Source: Nocardia sp. BMG111209
GTDB lineage: Bacteria > Actinomycetota > Actinomycetes > Mycobacteriales > Mycobacteriaceae
Direction: 5' to 3'
Assembly: GCF_000381925.1 (NCBI RefSeq)
Contig: NZ_KB907307.1
Span: forward strand, 62,001-126,000
DNA length: 64,000 nucleotides
Every line of letters starts with the position of its first letter. The first letter of the stretch is position 1. Below the pieces are notes generated by a model, which saw only the letters and a program-made list of their open reading frames with translations, did not search any database and had not been told where the DNA came from. Position numbers and translations under genes: made by a program. Positions 35,025 to 43,796 of the stretch are shown here, one piece after another.

Positions 35025-35896
35025 CCGTCGTCGTGCCGCGGGGCGGGGTCGGCGAACCGGCCCCGGAACCGACCGAACTGGCGAGGATCGGCGCGAGCCT
35101 GCGCGGGCTGTGGCGCCGGCATCCGCAACAATCGCTGGAAACCCTCGGGCGGCAGGTGGATCTGGCCCGCGACGCGCTGCGTCAACTGGTCGTGTCGATC
35201 CTGACGGGCCGATTCCCCCACCGCGAGTTCATCAAACAGTGTGCGTTCATGACCAGCGTGTCGGCGGCCCCGACGGTGCTGGTGGCCATCCCGATCGCGG
35301 TGGTGGTGTCGATCCAGGTCGGCGCGCTGGTGAATCAGGTCGGCGCGACCACCTTCATCGGCGCGGTGGCCGGACTGGGCATCCTCCGGCAGGGCGCGCC
35401 GCTGGTCACCTCGCTGATGATCGCGGGCGCGGTCGGTTCGGCCATCACCGCCGACCTCGGCTCGCGGACCATCCGCGAGGAGATCGACGCGATGATGGTG
35501 ATGGGCGTCGATCCGGTGCGGCGTCTGGTCGCGCCACGGATGGCGGCCGCGGTGCTGGTGAGCATGCTGCTGTGCGGATTCATCGTCTTCGTCGGCTTCG
35601 CGACCGCCTACATGTTCAACGTGTACGCGCAGCACGGCACACCCGGCTCCTTCGTCAGCTCGTTCGCCTCGTTCGCGGTGGCGAACGACATGGTGGTGGC
35701 GCTGATCAAGGCCGCGATCTTCGGATTGCTGACCGCGATCATCGCCTGTGACGTCGGCCTGCACGCGCACGGCGGCCCCGGCGGGGTGGCCCAGGCGGTG
35801 AACTCGGCGGTGGTGAGCTCGGCGCTGATGTTGTTCGCCACCAACATCCTGCTCACCCAGCTCTACAACACGCTCCTGCCGGCGAAGGTGGTGTGA
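35021..35896 (+). CDS. yrbEA: YrbE/MlaE-type permease A of the mce operon
   Basis: This 291-residue inner-membrane permease of the MlaE/YrbE family has an amphipathic N-terminal helix and about five hydrophobic segments (VLVAIPIAVVVSIQVGALVN; LLCGFIVFVGFATAYMFNV). The conserved cytoplasmic loop SAITADLGSRTIREEIDAMM, then VMGVDPVRRLVAPRMAA, is the EExDA-like motif expected to contact an MceG ATPase. The GTG start at 35021 is supported by GGAGG 7 bases upstream and by the GTGA overlap with the preceding gene. It pairs with YrbE-B as the permease dimer for lipid import. No mceG ATPase is in the window. Confidence 0.92.
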   Translation: MTVVVPRGGVGEPAPEPTELARIGASLRGLWRRHPQQSLETLGRQVDLARDALRQLVVSILTGRFPHREFIKQCAFMTSVSAAPTVLVAIPIAVVVSIQVGALVNQVGATTFIGAVAGLGILRQGAPLVTSLMIAGAVGSAITADLGSRTIREEIDAMMVMGVDPVRRLVAPRMAAAVLVSMLLCGFIVFVGFATAYMFNVYAQHGTPGSFVSSFASFAVANDMVVALIKAAIFGLLTAIIACDVGLHAHGGPGGVAQAVNSAVVSSALMLFATNILLTQLYNTLLPAKVV

Positions 35897-35897
35897 G

Positions 35898-36761
35898 ATG
35901 GGCAGCACCTACACACCCCCGGCGCTGCGCCCGGTGCGGATGGCCGCGAACGTGGCCGCCGTGCCGGTGGCGGCGAACCGCCGGCTGGGACATCAGGTCG
36001 TCACCTTCTTCCAGGCGCTGTTCGCGATTCCGTTCGTACTGCGGCACTACCGCAAGGAGGTGCTGCGGCTGACCGCGGATGTCGCGTGGGGCAACGGATC
36101 TCTCGTGGTCGGCGGCGGCACCATCGGAGTCATCGTGGCGCTGTGCGGATTCGGCGGCATCACCGTCGGCATGGAGTCGTTCACGGCGCTGAACCTGCTC
36201 ACCATGAGCCCGCTCACCGGCGCCATCTCCGGCTTCGCCACCACCCGGGAGCTGGCGCCGATCGTCGCGACGCTGGCGTTCGCGATCCAGGCCGGCTGCC
36301 GGTGCACCGCGCAACTCGGGGCGATGCGGATCTCCGAGGAGATCGACGCGCTGGAATCCATTGCCATCCGGCCACTTCCGTACCTGATCAGCACCCGGAT
36401 GATCGCGGCCACGCTGACCATCGTGCCGCTCTACAGCGTGGGCCTGGCCAGCGCGTACCTCACCACGAAACTGTCGGTGCTGCTGCTGGGGGGCACCACC
36501 GCGGGCACCTACGACCACTACTTCCATCAGTTCCTGCTGGGACCGGACGTGTTCTGGTCGCTGCTGAAGGTCGTTGTGTTCGTACTGGTTTCGACGTTCA
36601 TCCAGTGCTACTACGGCTTCGTCGCCACCGGCGGGCCGGAGGGCGTCGGGGTGGCGGCCGGGCGCGCGATCAAGATGGTCATCGTCGTCACCGTCTTCAC
36701 GGATCTGTTCATGACACTGGCGATCTGGGGTATCGACCCCGGCTTCCGGATCTCGGGATAG
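35898..36761 (+). CDS. yrbEB: YrbE/MlaE-type permease B of the mce operon
   Basis: This 287-residue partner permease of the MlaE/YrbE family has several transmembrane helices (VGGGTIGVIVALCGFGG, LTIVPLYSVGLASAYLTT). The conserved loop is CRCTAQLGAMRISEEIDALE followed by SIAIRPLPYLISTRM. It starts 1 base after the YrbE-A stop, so expression is coupled. With YrbE-A it forms the membrane channel of the Mce importer. Confidence 0.92.
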   Translation: MGSTYTPPALRPVRMAANVAAVPVAANRRLGHQVVTFFQALFAIPFVLRHYRKEVLRLTADVAWGNGSLVVGGGTIGVIVALCGFGGITVGMESFTALNLLTMSPLTGAISGFATTRELAPIVATLAFAIQAGCRCTAQLGAMRISEEIDALESIAIRPLPYLISTRMIAATLTIVPLYSVGLASAYLTTKLSVLLLGGTTAGTYDHYFHQFLLGPDVFWSLLKVVVFVLVSTFIQCYYGFVATGGPEGVGVAAGRAIKMVIVVTVFTDLFMTLAIWGIDPGFRISG

Positions 36762-36770
36762 GGGCCGGCG

Positions 36771-38297
36771 ATGATGATGGATCCCAGTGGGCGCGGCGCC
36801 ACTGCCCGGCAGCTCACCCTGGCCGGACTCGGCATGATCACCGCGGTGGCCCTGGTCCTGTTCCTGCTCGGGCTGCGCTACACCGGCCGCTTCGAGGCGA
36901 AGACCACCGTGACGGCGGTACTCACCAGCACCGGCGACGGGCTGCCCGCCCGGGCCGACGTGAAATTCCGCGGGATGATCGTCGGCCGCGTCGAGGACGT
37001 CGAGGTGGCCGCGCGCGGCGACAGCCAGCGGGCTCGGCTGGCGCTGCAACCGCAAGTGGCACAGACCATTCCGGCGAACGTCGCGGCACGGGTGGTGCCG
37101 TCCAACATCTTCGGCGTGACCGCCGTGGAACTGGTCGACACCACTCCGACGGCGTCGGCACTGCGTGCGGGAGCGACGATTCCGGAGGACCACAGCGAGG
37201 CGACCGTGCAGTTGCAGACCGCGCTGGACGTCCTGCGCACGGTGCTGAACAACATCCGGCCCGAGAAACTCGGGCGGGTGCTGTCGACGCTGGCGGCCGC
37301 GCTGGACCCCTCGGCCCGGGTGCCGGGCTCCACCGTGGAGCGGCTGGACCGGTGGCTCACCGAGGTCCGCGGTATCGACGGAATCGGGGATCTGCTCGGC
37401 AATCTGGGCCGGGCGGCGACCGCGCTGAGCGTGTCGGCGCCGGATCTGGTGGAGACGCTGTCGAAGTCGGTGACCACGGCCCGCACGCTCACCGAACAGC
37501 GCGCGGATCTGGTGCAACTGCTGACCGGCGGCGGGCATGCGGTCGACACCGTCAACGGACTGTTCGCGCGCAACCCCGATTCCGGGAAGTACCTGGTGTC
37601 CGGACTGAACGGGCTGTTCGGCAGCCTGGCGGAGGATCCGCAGGCCATTCCGTACTCCATCGCGACGTTGAACACCGCGTTGCAGCGCTTGCAGAGCACC
37701 TTCACCTTCGGCCCGAAGAAACAGATGCACTGGAAGATGAACGTGTCGTTCACGCCCTTCCAGCAGTACACGGCGAAGGACTGCCCGCACTACGGGTCCA
37801 TGGCCGGCCCGCGCTGCGGTGGCCCGAGTGTGCCGGATGTGGCTCCGCCGCAGGACTATCCGCCGCAGCTGGTACCACACCGGCTGGACGCGGCGGGCCC
37901 GGCGCCGGTCGTCCCGGCGCTGCCCGCGGGTCCGGGCACACAGGGCGTGCCGAATGTGCCGGGGATTCCGGGCTTTCCGATGATTCCGGTGATCCCCGGG
38001 ATCACGGGTCCGGTAGCGCCGGGTGCGGCCGCGCCGATGGTGCCCGGCGGTACCGCGACGGGTCCGGTTGTCCCGGGGGCGGCGAATCCCGGTGCGCCCG
38101 TAGGGCCTGCGCCGGATGCCGTGGCGCCCGGTGCGCCGGATGGCGGCGGGGCGGATACCGCGCCCGCCGGGTTGCGCGGCGCCGATGCCGTCGCGGCGCT
38201 GGTGGGTGGCACGCCGAATATGGCGCAGGTGCTGTTGCTGTCGTCGGTGCTGGCCGGTGGCTGTCTGGTTCCGGCGGACGGGGAGGACGGATCGTGA
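36771..38297 (+). CDS. mceA: Mce-family protein MceA with a Pro/Gly-rich tail
   Basis: This 508-residue protein has an N-terminal membrane anchor (GLGMITAVALVLFLLG), the MCE/MlaD beta-barrel domain (~35-120: TVTAVLTSTGDGLPARADVK, FRGMIVGRVEDVE), and a long helical needle region to ~360. The C-terminal ~130 residues are Pro/Gly/Val-rich (VPNVPGIPGFPMIPVIPG and similar), like an elastin- or collagen-like spacer to the wall. Such tails occur in some Mce proteins. Three ATG codons in tandem form the start at 36771. The stop overlaps MceB by 4 bp (GTGA). Confidence 0.92.
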   Translation: MMMDPSGRGATARQLTLAGLGMITAVALVLFLLGLRYTGRFEAKTTVTAVLTSTGDGLPARADVKFRGMIVGRVEDVEVAARGDSQRARLALQPQVAQTIPANVAARVVPSNIFGVTAVELVDTTPTASALRAGATIPEDHSEATVQLQTALDVLRTVLNNIRPEKLGRVLSTLAAALDPSARVPGSTVERLDRWLTEVRGIDGIGDLLGNLGRAATALSVSAPDLVETLSKSVTTARTLTEQRADLVQLLTGGGHAVDTVNGLFARNPDSGKYLVSGLNGLFGSLAEDPQAIPYSIATLNTALQRLQSTFTFGPKKQMHWKMNVSFTPFQQYTAKDCPHYGSMAGPRCGGPSVPDVAPPQDYPPQLVPHRLDAAGPAPVVPALPAGPGTQGVPNVPGIPGFPMIPVIPGITGPVAPGAAAPMVPGGTATGPVVPGAANPGAPVGPAPDAVAPGAPDGGGADTAPAGLRGADAVAALVGGTPNMAQVLLLSSVLAGGCLVPADGEDGS

Positions 38298-39316
38298 AAT
38301 CCGGAAAGGCGGCGGCGGGCTTCGGCATCTTCGCCGTGATCGCGGTGGTGCTCTCGTACACCATCTGGTCCACCCTGGAGCGATCGGTTCCCGGTCGTAC
38401 GCACAGCTATTCGGCGGTCTTCTCCGATGTGCTGGGCCTGCGGATCGGCGACGACATCCGGATGGCCGGGGTGCGCGTCGGCCGGGTCGATCGGATCGAC
38501 TTCACCGACGGGTACCGGGCCGAGGTCGGGTTCCGCGTCCAGAGCGATCAGCATCCGACGGATACGACCAAGGCGCTGGTGCGTTACCAGAACCTCATCG
38601 GGCAGCGCTACATCGCGCTGCTGCCCGGCAAGGATCCGGGGCGGCCGCTGCCGGCCGGCGGGCGGATCCCGATCGAGCGGACCGAGCCGTCCTTCGACGT
38701 GTCCTCGCTGCTGTCGGGCTTCGAGCCGTTGTTCGGTGTGCTGCAACCGGATCAGGTGAACTCGCTGTCGGAGACGCTGATCCAGGCGCTGCAGGGCAAC
38801 GGGGTGTCGCTGAGCGCGCTGGTGACGCAGGCCGCGCAGCTGGCGACCACCTTCGGGCAGCGCGATCGCATTCTCGGCGAGGTGATCTCGAACCTCAGCA
38901 GCGTGATCGCGGGCCTGTCGCATCGCAGCAACGACCTGGAAACCCTCATCACGCAGGCGCGTTCACTGGTGGAGGCGCTGTATTCGCAGGGCACCGCGCT
39001 GAAATCCTCGGTGGAACGGGTTGCGACGGCGACGGATTCGCTGTCGAACATCATCGCGCAGCTGCAGCCCGATCTGGTCGACGCGCAACACGACGCCACC
39101 GCCGGCGTCACACTGCTGTTGCTCAACGGCGCCTCGCTGGACCGGGTCGCGGTGGAGTTCCCCGATATCTTCAACGCCGTCGCGCGATTCAGCAGTTACG
39201 GCACCTACGGCAACGCCTACATCTGCAGCCTGGACGTGTCGCTGTGGGGCGTACTCTTCCCGCCCGGCCTGTTCGACCAGGTGGGCGGCCGATCCCATTC
39301 GGAGGTGTGCCGATGA
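38294..39316 (+). CDS. mceB: Mce-family protein MceB
   Basis: This 340-residue protein has an N-terminal membrane anchor (GFGIFAVIAVVLSYTIW), the MCE domain (YSAVFSDVLGLRIGDDIRMA, GVRVGRVDRIDF, VRYQNLIGQRYIALLPG) and a helical C-terminal region. It ends with a typical MceB tail (CSLDVSLWGVLFPPGLFDQV and a terminal Cys). The GTG start at 38294 overlaps the MceA stop, and its own stop overlaps MceC (ATGA). The longer frame upstream is a shadow of mceA and yrbE. Confidence 0.92.
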   Translation: MKSGKAAAGFGIFAVIAVVLSYTIWSTLERSVPGRTHSYSAVFSDVLGLRIGDDIRMAGVRVGRVDRIDFTDGYRAEVGFRVQSDQHPTDTTKALVRYQNLIGQRYIALLPGKDPGRPLPAGGRIPIERTEPSFDVSSLLSGFEPLFGVLQPDQVNSLSETLIQALQGNGVSLSALVTQAAQLATTFGQRDRILGEVISNLSSVIAGLSHRSNDLETLITQARSLVEALYSQGTALKSSVERVATATDSLSNIIAQLQPDLVDAQHDATAGVTLLLLNGASLDRVAVEFPDIFNAVARFSSYGTYGNAYICSLDVSLWGVLFPPGLFDQVGGRSHSEVCR

Positions 39317-40350
39317 CGGCCCGACCACGCCGGTTCCGGATCCCCGCGATCCGCCGGCCCGGGTTCCTGCGGAACCGATATCTGCGGCTGGGGCTGTTCG
39401 CCGCCGGGATCGTCGTGCTGCTGCTCGTCGGATCGACCGTGGTGAAACAGGCCAGGCTGGGCGACCGTGCCATCTCGGCCGAATTCGAGCAGGCCGCGGG
39501 CCTGCGCCCCGGCGCGACCGTCGATGTCTCGGGCATCGAGGTCGGGCAGGTGTCGAGCGTCGCGCTCGACAACGGCAAGGTGCTGGTCGGCATGAAGGTG
39601 CGCCGCGACATCCGGCTCGGTGACGACGCGCGGGCGGGCATCGAACTGTCGACGATCCTCGGCCGGTTACATGTCGATCTGACGCCGGGGACCGGACCGG
39701 CGTTGCCGGGCAACCGGATTCGGCTCGATCACACCTCGGTGCCGTACAACCTCGGCAAGGTGATCCAGGATCCGCAGTACAAGTCGTCGTTCGAGCGGAT
39801 CGAGCGGCTCGATCCGCAGAAGCTGCGGCAGGCCCTGGATCTGGTGGATCGGCAGATGGGCGATTCGCCGCAGCTGGCCGTGCAGGCGCTGGACAGCGTG
39901 GGGGAACTGGCGAAGGTGATCAACGACCGGCGCGACGAGGTGGACACCCTGCTGAAGGGGATGGACACGGTCTCGACACTGGTCGCGGACAACCAGAACA
40001 GCGTGCTGTTGCTGCTGACCCGCGGTGAGGCGATCGGCCGGGCGGTGCAGCAGCGGCAGACACTGTTGAAGCAGCTGCTGGACAACGTCGCGTCGCTGTC
40101 GAAACTGTTGCAGCAGATGGGGTTGGAGAACGACAACCGGCTCTCGCCGCTGATCGGCGATCTGAACACCATGTCCGAGGGCCTGCAGAAGAACCAGGCC
40201 AACCTGGACCGGCTGTATCAGGTGATGCCGGTGGCGCTGCGCCAGTTCGACAACGTGGTCGGCGACGGGCCCTACGGAAATGTGTACGCGCCGTGGATAT
40301 TCCCGGACAACTGGCTCTGCTTCGCGCAGGCCGTCGCGGGATGCGGGTGA
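39313..40350 (+). CDS. mceC: Mce-family protein MceC
   Basis: This 345-residue protein has a basic N-terminus and membrane anchor (LRLGLFAAGIVVLLLVGSTV). The MCE domain (AISAEFEQAAGLRPGATVDV, SGIEVGQVSSVAL, ILGRLHVDLTPG) and a long alpha-helical region follow. The C-terminus has the conserved NVYAPWIFPDNWLCF and a final Cys. ATG 39313 overlaps the MceB stop (ATGA). It is part of the hexameric Mce tube for envelope lipid transport. Confidence 0.92.
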   Translation: MTARPRRFRIPAIRRPGFLRNRYLRLGLFAAGIVVLLLVGSTVVKQARLGDRAISAEFEQAAGLRPGATVDVSGIEVGQVSSVALDNGKVLVGMKVRRDIRLGDDARAGIELSTILGRLHVDLTPGTGPALPGNRIRLDHTSVPYNLGKVIQDPQYKSSFERIERLDPQKLRQALDLVDRQMGDSPQLAVQALDSVGELAKVINDRRDEVDTLLKGMDTVSTLVADNQNSVLLLLTRGEAIGRAVQQRQTLLKQLLDNVASLSKLLQQMGLENDNRLSPLIGDLNTMSEGLQKNQANLDRLYQVMPVALRQFDNVVGDGPYGNVYAPWIFPDNWLCFAQAVAGCG

Positions 40351-40357
40351 GGCGGGG

Positions 40358-41473
40358 ATGACTGTGACCGGATTCGGAAATCGCGTGAAGACGGCCGTGC
40401 TGTGCGCCGTCGCCGTACTCACCTCGGCGTGCGGGCTGCTGCCGGGAACCCTGACGGCGGTGCCCGGCCAGTACCTCGGCAACCGCATGACCGTGACCGC
40501 CGATTTCGAGAACGTCGCGGGCCTGTACGCGGGCAACGACGTTGCGGTGCTGGGGGTTCCGGTCGGCACCGTGGCCTCGGTGACGCCGAAGGGCACCTAC
40601 GTACAGGTGGTCATGTCGCTGGATCGCGACGTGCAGATCCCCGCCGATGCCATGGCGGCGCTGGTGAATCCGCAGCTGATCACCAATCGGCACGTGGAAC
40701 TCGCGCCGGCCTACACCGGCACCGGCCCGACCCTGACCGACGGCGCCTATATTCCGTTGCAGCGCACCAGGGTTCCGGTCGAACTGGATCGCATCCTGGA
40801 GAATTTCTCGCAGCTCGGCGATGCGCTGAAGGGCGACAACCAGACCGGCCCGCTGGCCAGCCGGGTGTTGTTCCCGCTGCTGAACGGCAACGGCGACCGG
40901 CTGCGGGAGACGCTCGACGCGCTGTCCTCGGCATTCGAGGTGACCTTCGCCGACAAGGACCAGATCTCCACCACCATCGTAAAACTCAACGACATCACGC
41001 AGGTGATCGCGTCCAACGATCAGACCGTGCGCGACTTCAGCGGGCGGCTCACCGAATTGGTGCAGCTGATGGGTGAGCAGGCGCCGGGCATCCAGGCGGT
41101 GCTGACCCAGCTCGACGATTTCGTCACCGACACCGCGAGTCTGGTGGGGGAGAACCGGGAGCAACTGGCCGGGGCGCTGAACCGGTTCCTGGCGATCACC
41201 GCGGACATGCGGGCGAATTCGCGCAACCTCACCGAGATCGTGGACCTCTTCCCGCTCACCTTCCAGAACCTGTCCAACGCCACCAGCCGCGAGGATCAGG
41301 CGCTGCGATTGCACGGGCTGCTGGACAAGTCGGTACTCGACAGCGAGGCGTTGTCGACGTTCTGCGAGCGGATCCGGATGCGCCTGGACGGCTGCCGCAC
41401 CGGCAAGGTCCAGGACTTCGGTCCCGACTTCGGGCTCACCGCCGCACTATTGGGGATTGCGAAGGCGAAATGA
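40358..41473 (+). CDS. mceD: Mce-family protein MceD with a lipobox-like signal
   Basis: This 371-residue protein has an N-terminal hydrophobic segment ending in LTSACGLLPG, which fits a lipobox with the lipid-attachment Cys near residue 25. The MCE domain (VTADFENVAGLYAGNDVAVL, GVPVGTVASVTPKG) and helical needle region follow. The C-terminus (ALSTFCERIRMRLDGCRTGK) carries conserved Cys. MceD proteins normally have a simple anchor, and MceE is normally the lipoprotein, so the lipobox here is unusual. It starts 7 bases after the MceC stop and overlaps MceE by 4 bp (ATGA). Confidence 0.9.
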   Translation: MTVTGFGNRVKTAVLCAVAVLTSACGLLPGTLTAVPGQYLGNRMTVTADFENVAGLYAGNDVAVLGVPVGTVASVTPKGTYVQVVMSLDRDVQIPADAMAALVNPQLITNRHVELAPAYTGTGPTLTDGAYIPLQRTRVPVELDRILENFSQLGDALKGDNQTGPLASRVLFPLLNGNGDRLRETLDALSSAFEVTFADKDQISTTIVKLNDITQVIASNDQTVRDFSGRLTELVQLMGEQAPGIQAVLTQLDDFVTDTASLVGENREQLAGALNRFLAITADMRANSRNLTEIVDLFPLTFQNLSNATSREDQALRLHGLLDKSVLDSEALSTFCERIRMRLDGCRTGKVQDFGPDFGLTAALLGIAKAK

Positions 41474-42612
41474 GACTGCGCACAACGACGATCGGCGGAC
41501 TGATCACCGCGGTGGCCCTGCTGGCAGCGAGCGGCTGTGCGGTCACGGTGGATTCCGTGCCGATGCCCAAACCCGGCCTCGGCCGGCCCGGCTACATCGT
41601 CCACGCCGCCTTCGCCGACGCACTGAATCTGCCCGACCACGCGCACGTGAAGATCGGTGGCAGCGATATCGGCGTCGTCACCGGGATCCACACCACGAAT
41701 TTCGTGGCCGATGTGCAGATGCTGATCCGCGACGACATCCGGCTGCCCCGGGGCACCACCGTCGAACTGCGGCAGGCGACTCCGCTGGGTGACATGTTCG
41801 TCGCGATGAGCCTGCCCGCGGCGAAGGACGCGGGCGAGCCGATGCGCGACGGTGACACCATCGGCACCGACCACACCGCCGCGGGCGCCTCGGTGGAGCA
41901 GCTGATGATGTCGGTGTCGTTGCTGCTCAACGGCGGCGGCATCAATCAGGCCGCGAAGATCACCACCGAGATGAATTCGATGTTCGCCGGGCGCGCACCG
42001 GAACTGGCACACCTGCTGACCGAGCTGACCGCCGTCATCTCGGCGCTGAATCAGCGCACCGGCGATATAGATTCGGTGTTGACCGGCCTGAATTCGCTGT
42101 CGGGTGCGCTGGCCGTGCGCAAGACCGAATTGGGCGCTGCCGCCGACACTTTCCCGGCCCTGATCGGCCTGCTCACCGAGAACAACCAGCAGATGGTGGA
42201 TCTGCTCACGAAGGTGGCGACCACCACCGACGCGCTGGGGGATTTCGCGACCACCAGCGGACAGGATCTGGTGGGCCTGTTCCAGAGCATTCAGGCGCTC
42301 ATGTCGGCGTTCGCGCGCAGCGATCAGCTGACCGGGGCACTCGACGGTGTCCACAACCTGTATCCGTCGATGATGGCGAGCCTGCGTGGCCCGGCCCTGG
42401 CGGTCGCGGCGACCGTGTCGTATCTGAGTATCGGCGCGCTCAGCGATCCGTCGGGCAGCCGCCTGCCGGAGCTCGGCGATGCGGGGCAGTTCGTCGGCAG
42501 CCTGCAGCAGGTGTTCGAGAAGGTCCTCGGCCGCTTGAACAGTCCGCCGCGGCCACCGGACGCGGGACCGGATCCCGGTGCGCCCCAGCCACAACCGGGA
42601 GGAGACCGGTGA
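41470..42612 (+). CDS. mceE: Mce-family lipoprotein MceE
   Basis: This 380-residue lipoprotein has a signal ending in LLAASGCAVTV, with lipobox Cys near residue 23. The MCE domain (YIVHAAFADALNLPDHAHVK, IGGSDIGVVTGIH) is followed by a long helical region and a Pro-rich end. This matches the LprK/MceE position in the operon. ATG 41470 overlaps the MceD stop (ATGA), and its stop overlaps MceF (GTGA). Confidence 0.92.
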   Translation: MRLRTTTIGGLITAVALLAASGCAVTVDSVPMPKPGLGRPGYIVHAAFADALNLPDHAHVKIGGSDIGVVTGIHTTNFVADVQMLIRDDIRLPRGTTVELRQATPLGDMFVAMSLPAAKDAGEPMRDGDTIGTDHTAAGASVEQLMMSVSLLLNGGGINQAAKITTEMNSMFAGRAPELAHLLTELTAVISALNQRTGDIDSVLTGLNSLSGALAVRKTELGAAADTFPALIGLLTENNQQMVDLLTKVATTTDALGDFATTSGQDLVGLFQSIQALMSAFARSDQLTGALDGVHNLYPSMMASLRGPALAVAATVSYLSIGALSDPSGSRLPELGDAGQFVGSLQQVFEKVLGRLNSPPRPPDAGPDPGAPQPQPGGDR

Positions 42613-43787
42613 ACTCGCCCCTGTGGCAATGGGTGGTGCGGCATCGCGTCGGCGTCGCCAATATCGCGTTGATCGCGGTGCTGCTGGTGGGCTGCGGTTA
42701 CATCGGCGGATCCATCCTGCGGTTCGATCCGCTGCCGCACACCTACGACGTCACCGTCGAACTCGCCTCCTCCGGCGGCCTGCGCTCCGGCAATGATGTC
42801 ACCTTCCGCGGCAGCCGGGTCGGAACGGTCCGGGCGGTACGGGTTTCCGGTGACGGCGTCGCCGCCGTCGCCCGGATCGACGATGCGGCACGGATTCCCG
42901 TGGGCGGCACGGTCGCCGTGGGCCGGTTGTCCGCCGCGGGCGAGCAGTACCTGGACTTCCGGCCCGATTCCGATACCGGGCCCTATCTGCGCGACGGTGC
43001 GCTGATCGATCGTTCGCGCACCCGGATCCCGGTGCCGATCCAGTCGGTGTTCACCAACCTCAGCGAGTTCATCGGCGGGCTGAATCCGGACCGGCTCGAC
43101 ACCATCGTCGACGAACTGGACAAGGCGCTGGCGGGTGGCCCGGACAAGTTGCGGGACTTGATCTCCGGGCTCAGCCACGCCATGAACGGGCTGAACGACC
43201 TGCTGCCGCAGACGCGGCAACTGCTGGAGAACCTGGAGATCATCGGTGCCACCACCCAGCACGCGCAACCGGACCTGACCACGCTGACCAGGTCGGGCAG
43301 CGCACTGTTCGATCAATTCGCCTCCGCGGACCAGGAATTGCGCACACTGCTGAAGCAGGCGCCGGGACAATTGGCCACGCTGGACGGTTTCATCGCCGAG
43401 ACCCAGGATCCGATCACGAATCTGGTCACGAATTTCGTCGCGATCACGAAGGCCGCCAAGCTGCGCACCCCGGCCATCGAGGCGCTGTTCCCTTCGCTGC
43501 GAGTCGGTTCCGAGGCGCTGGGCATCCCGGCGCACGACGGGATGTACAACACCCTGGTCGATATCTGGCCCCGGCCGACCTGTGAATACGACACCATCCC
43601 GGTGGTCGCGACCGATACGCAGGCCGATACCCGGGTGCGTCTCTACAACTATTGCGTCACCGACAATCCGGCGCTGCAGATCCGCGGCTCGGCCGACGCG
43701 CCGCGCCCGAACGTGCCGGACAACGGCGCCACCGCACCGCCGGGCGTCACCGGCAACGAACTGTCCCAGCCCGTTCCCGCCCGATAG
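42609..43787 (+). CDS. mceF: Mce-family protein MceF
   Basis: This 392-residue protein has an N-terminal anchor (VGVANIALIAVLLVGCGYIG), the MCE domain (YDVTVELASSGGLRSGNDVT, FRGSRVGTVRAVR) and a helical region. The C-terminal segment has a CEY..YC Cys pair and a short Pro-rich tail. The GTG start at 42609 overlaps the MceE stop. It completes the MceA-F set. Confidence 0.92.
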   Translation: MNSPLWQWVVRHRVGVANIALIAVLLVGCGYIGGSILRFDPLPHTYDVTVELASSGGLRSGNDVTFRGSRVGTVRAVRVSGDGVAAVARIDDAARIPVGGTVAVGRLSAAGEQYLDFRPDSDTGPYLRDGALIDRSRTRIPVPIQSVFTNLSEFIGGLNPDRLDTIVDELDKALAGGPDKLRDLISGLSHAMNGLNDLLPQTRQLLENLEIIGATTQHAQPDLTTLTRSGSALFDQFASADQELRTLLKQAPGQLATLDGFIAETQDPITNLVTNFVAITKAAKLRTPAIEALFPSLRVGSEALGIPAHDGMYNTLVDIWPRPTCEYDTIPVVATDTQADTRVRLYNYCVTDNPALQIRGSADAPRPNVPDNGATAPPGVTGNELSQPVPAR

Positions 43788-43796
43788 GAGAACTTT

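Noticed and set aside
36086..38293. Long frame upstream of MceB start as a giant fusion
   Set aside because: Shadow of yrbEB and mceA; the true MceB starts at GTG 38294 with a GTGA overlap.
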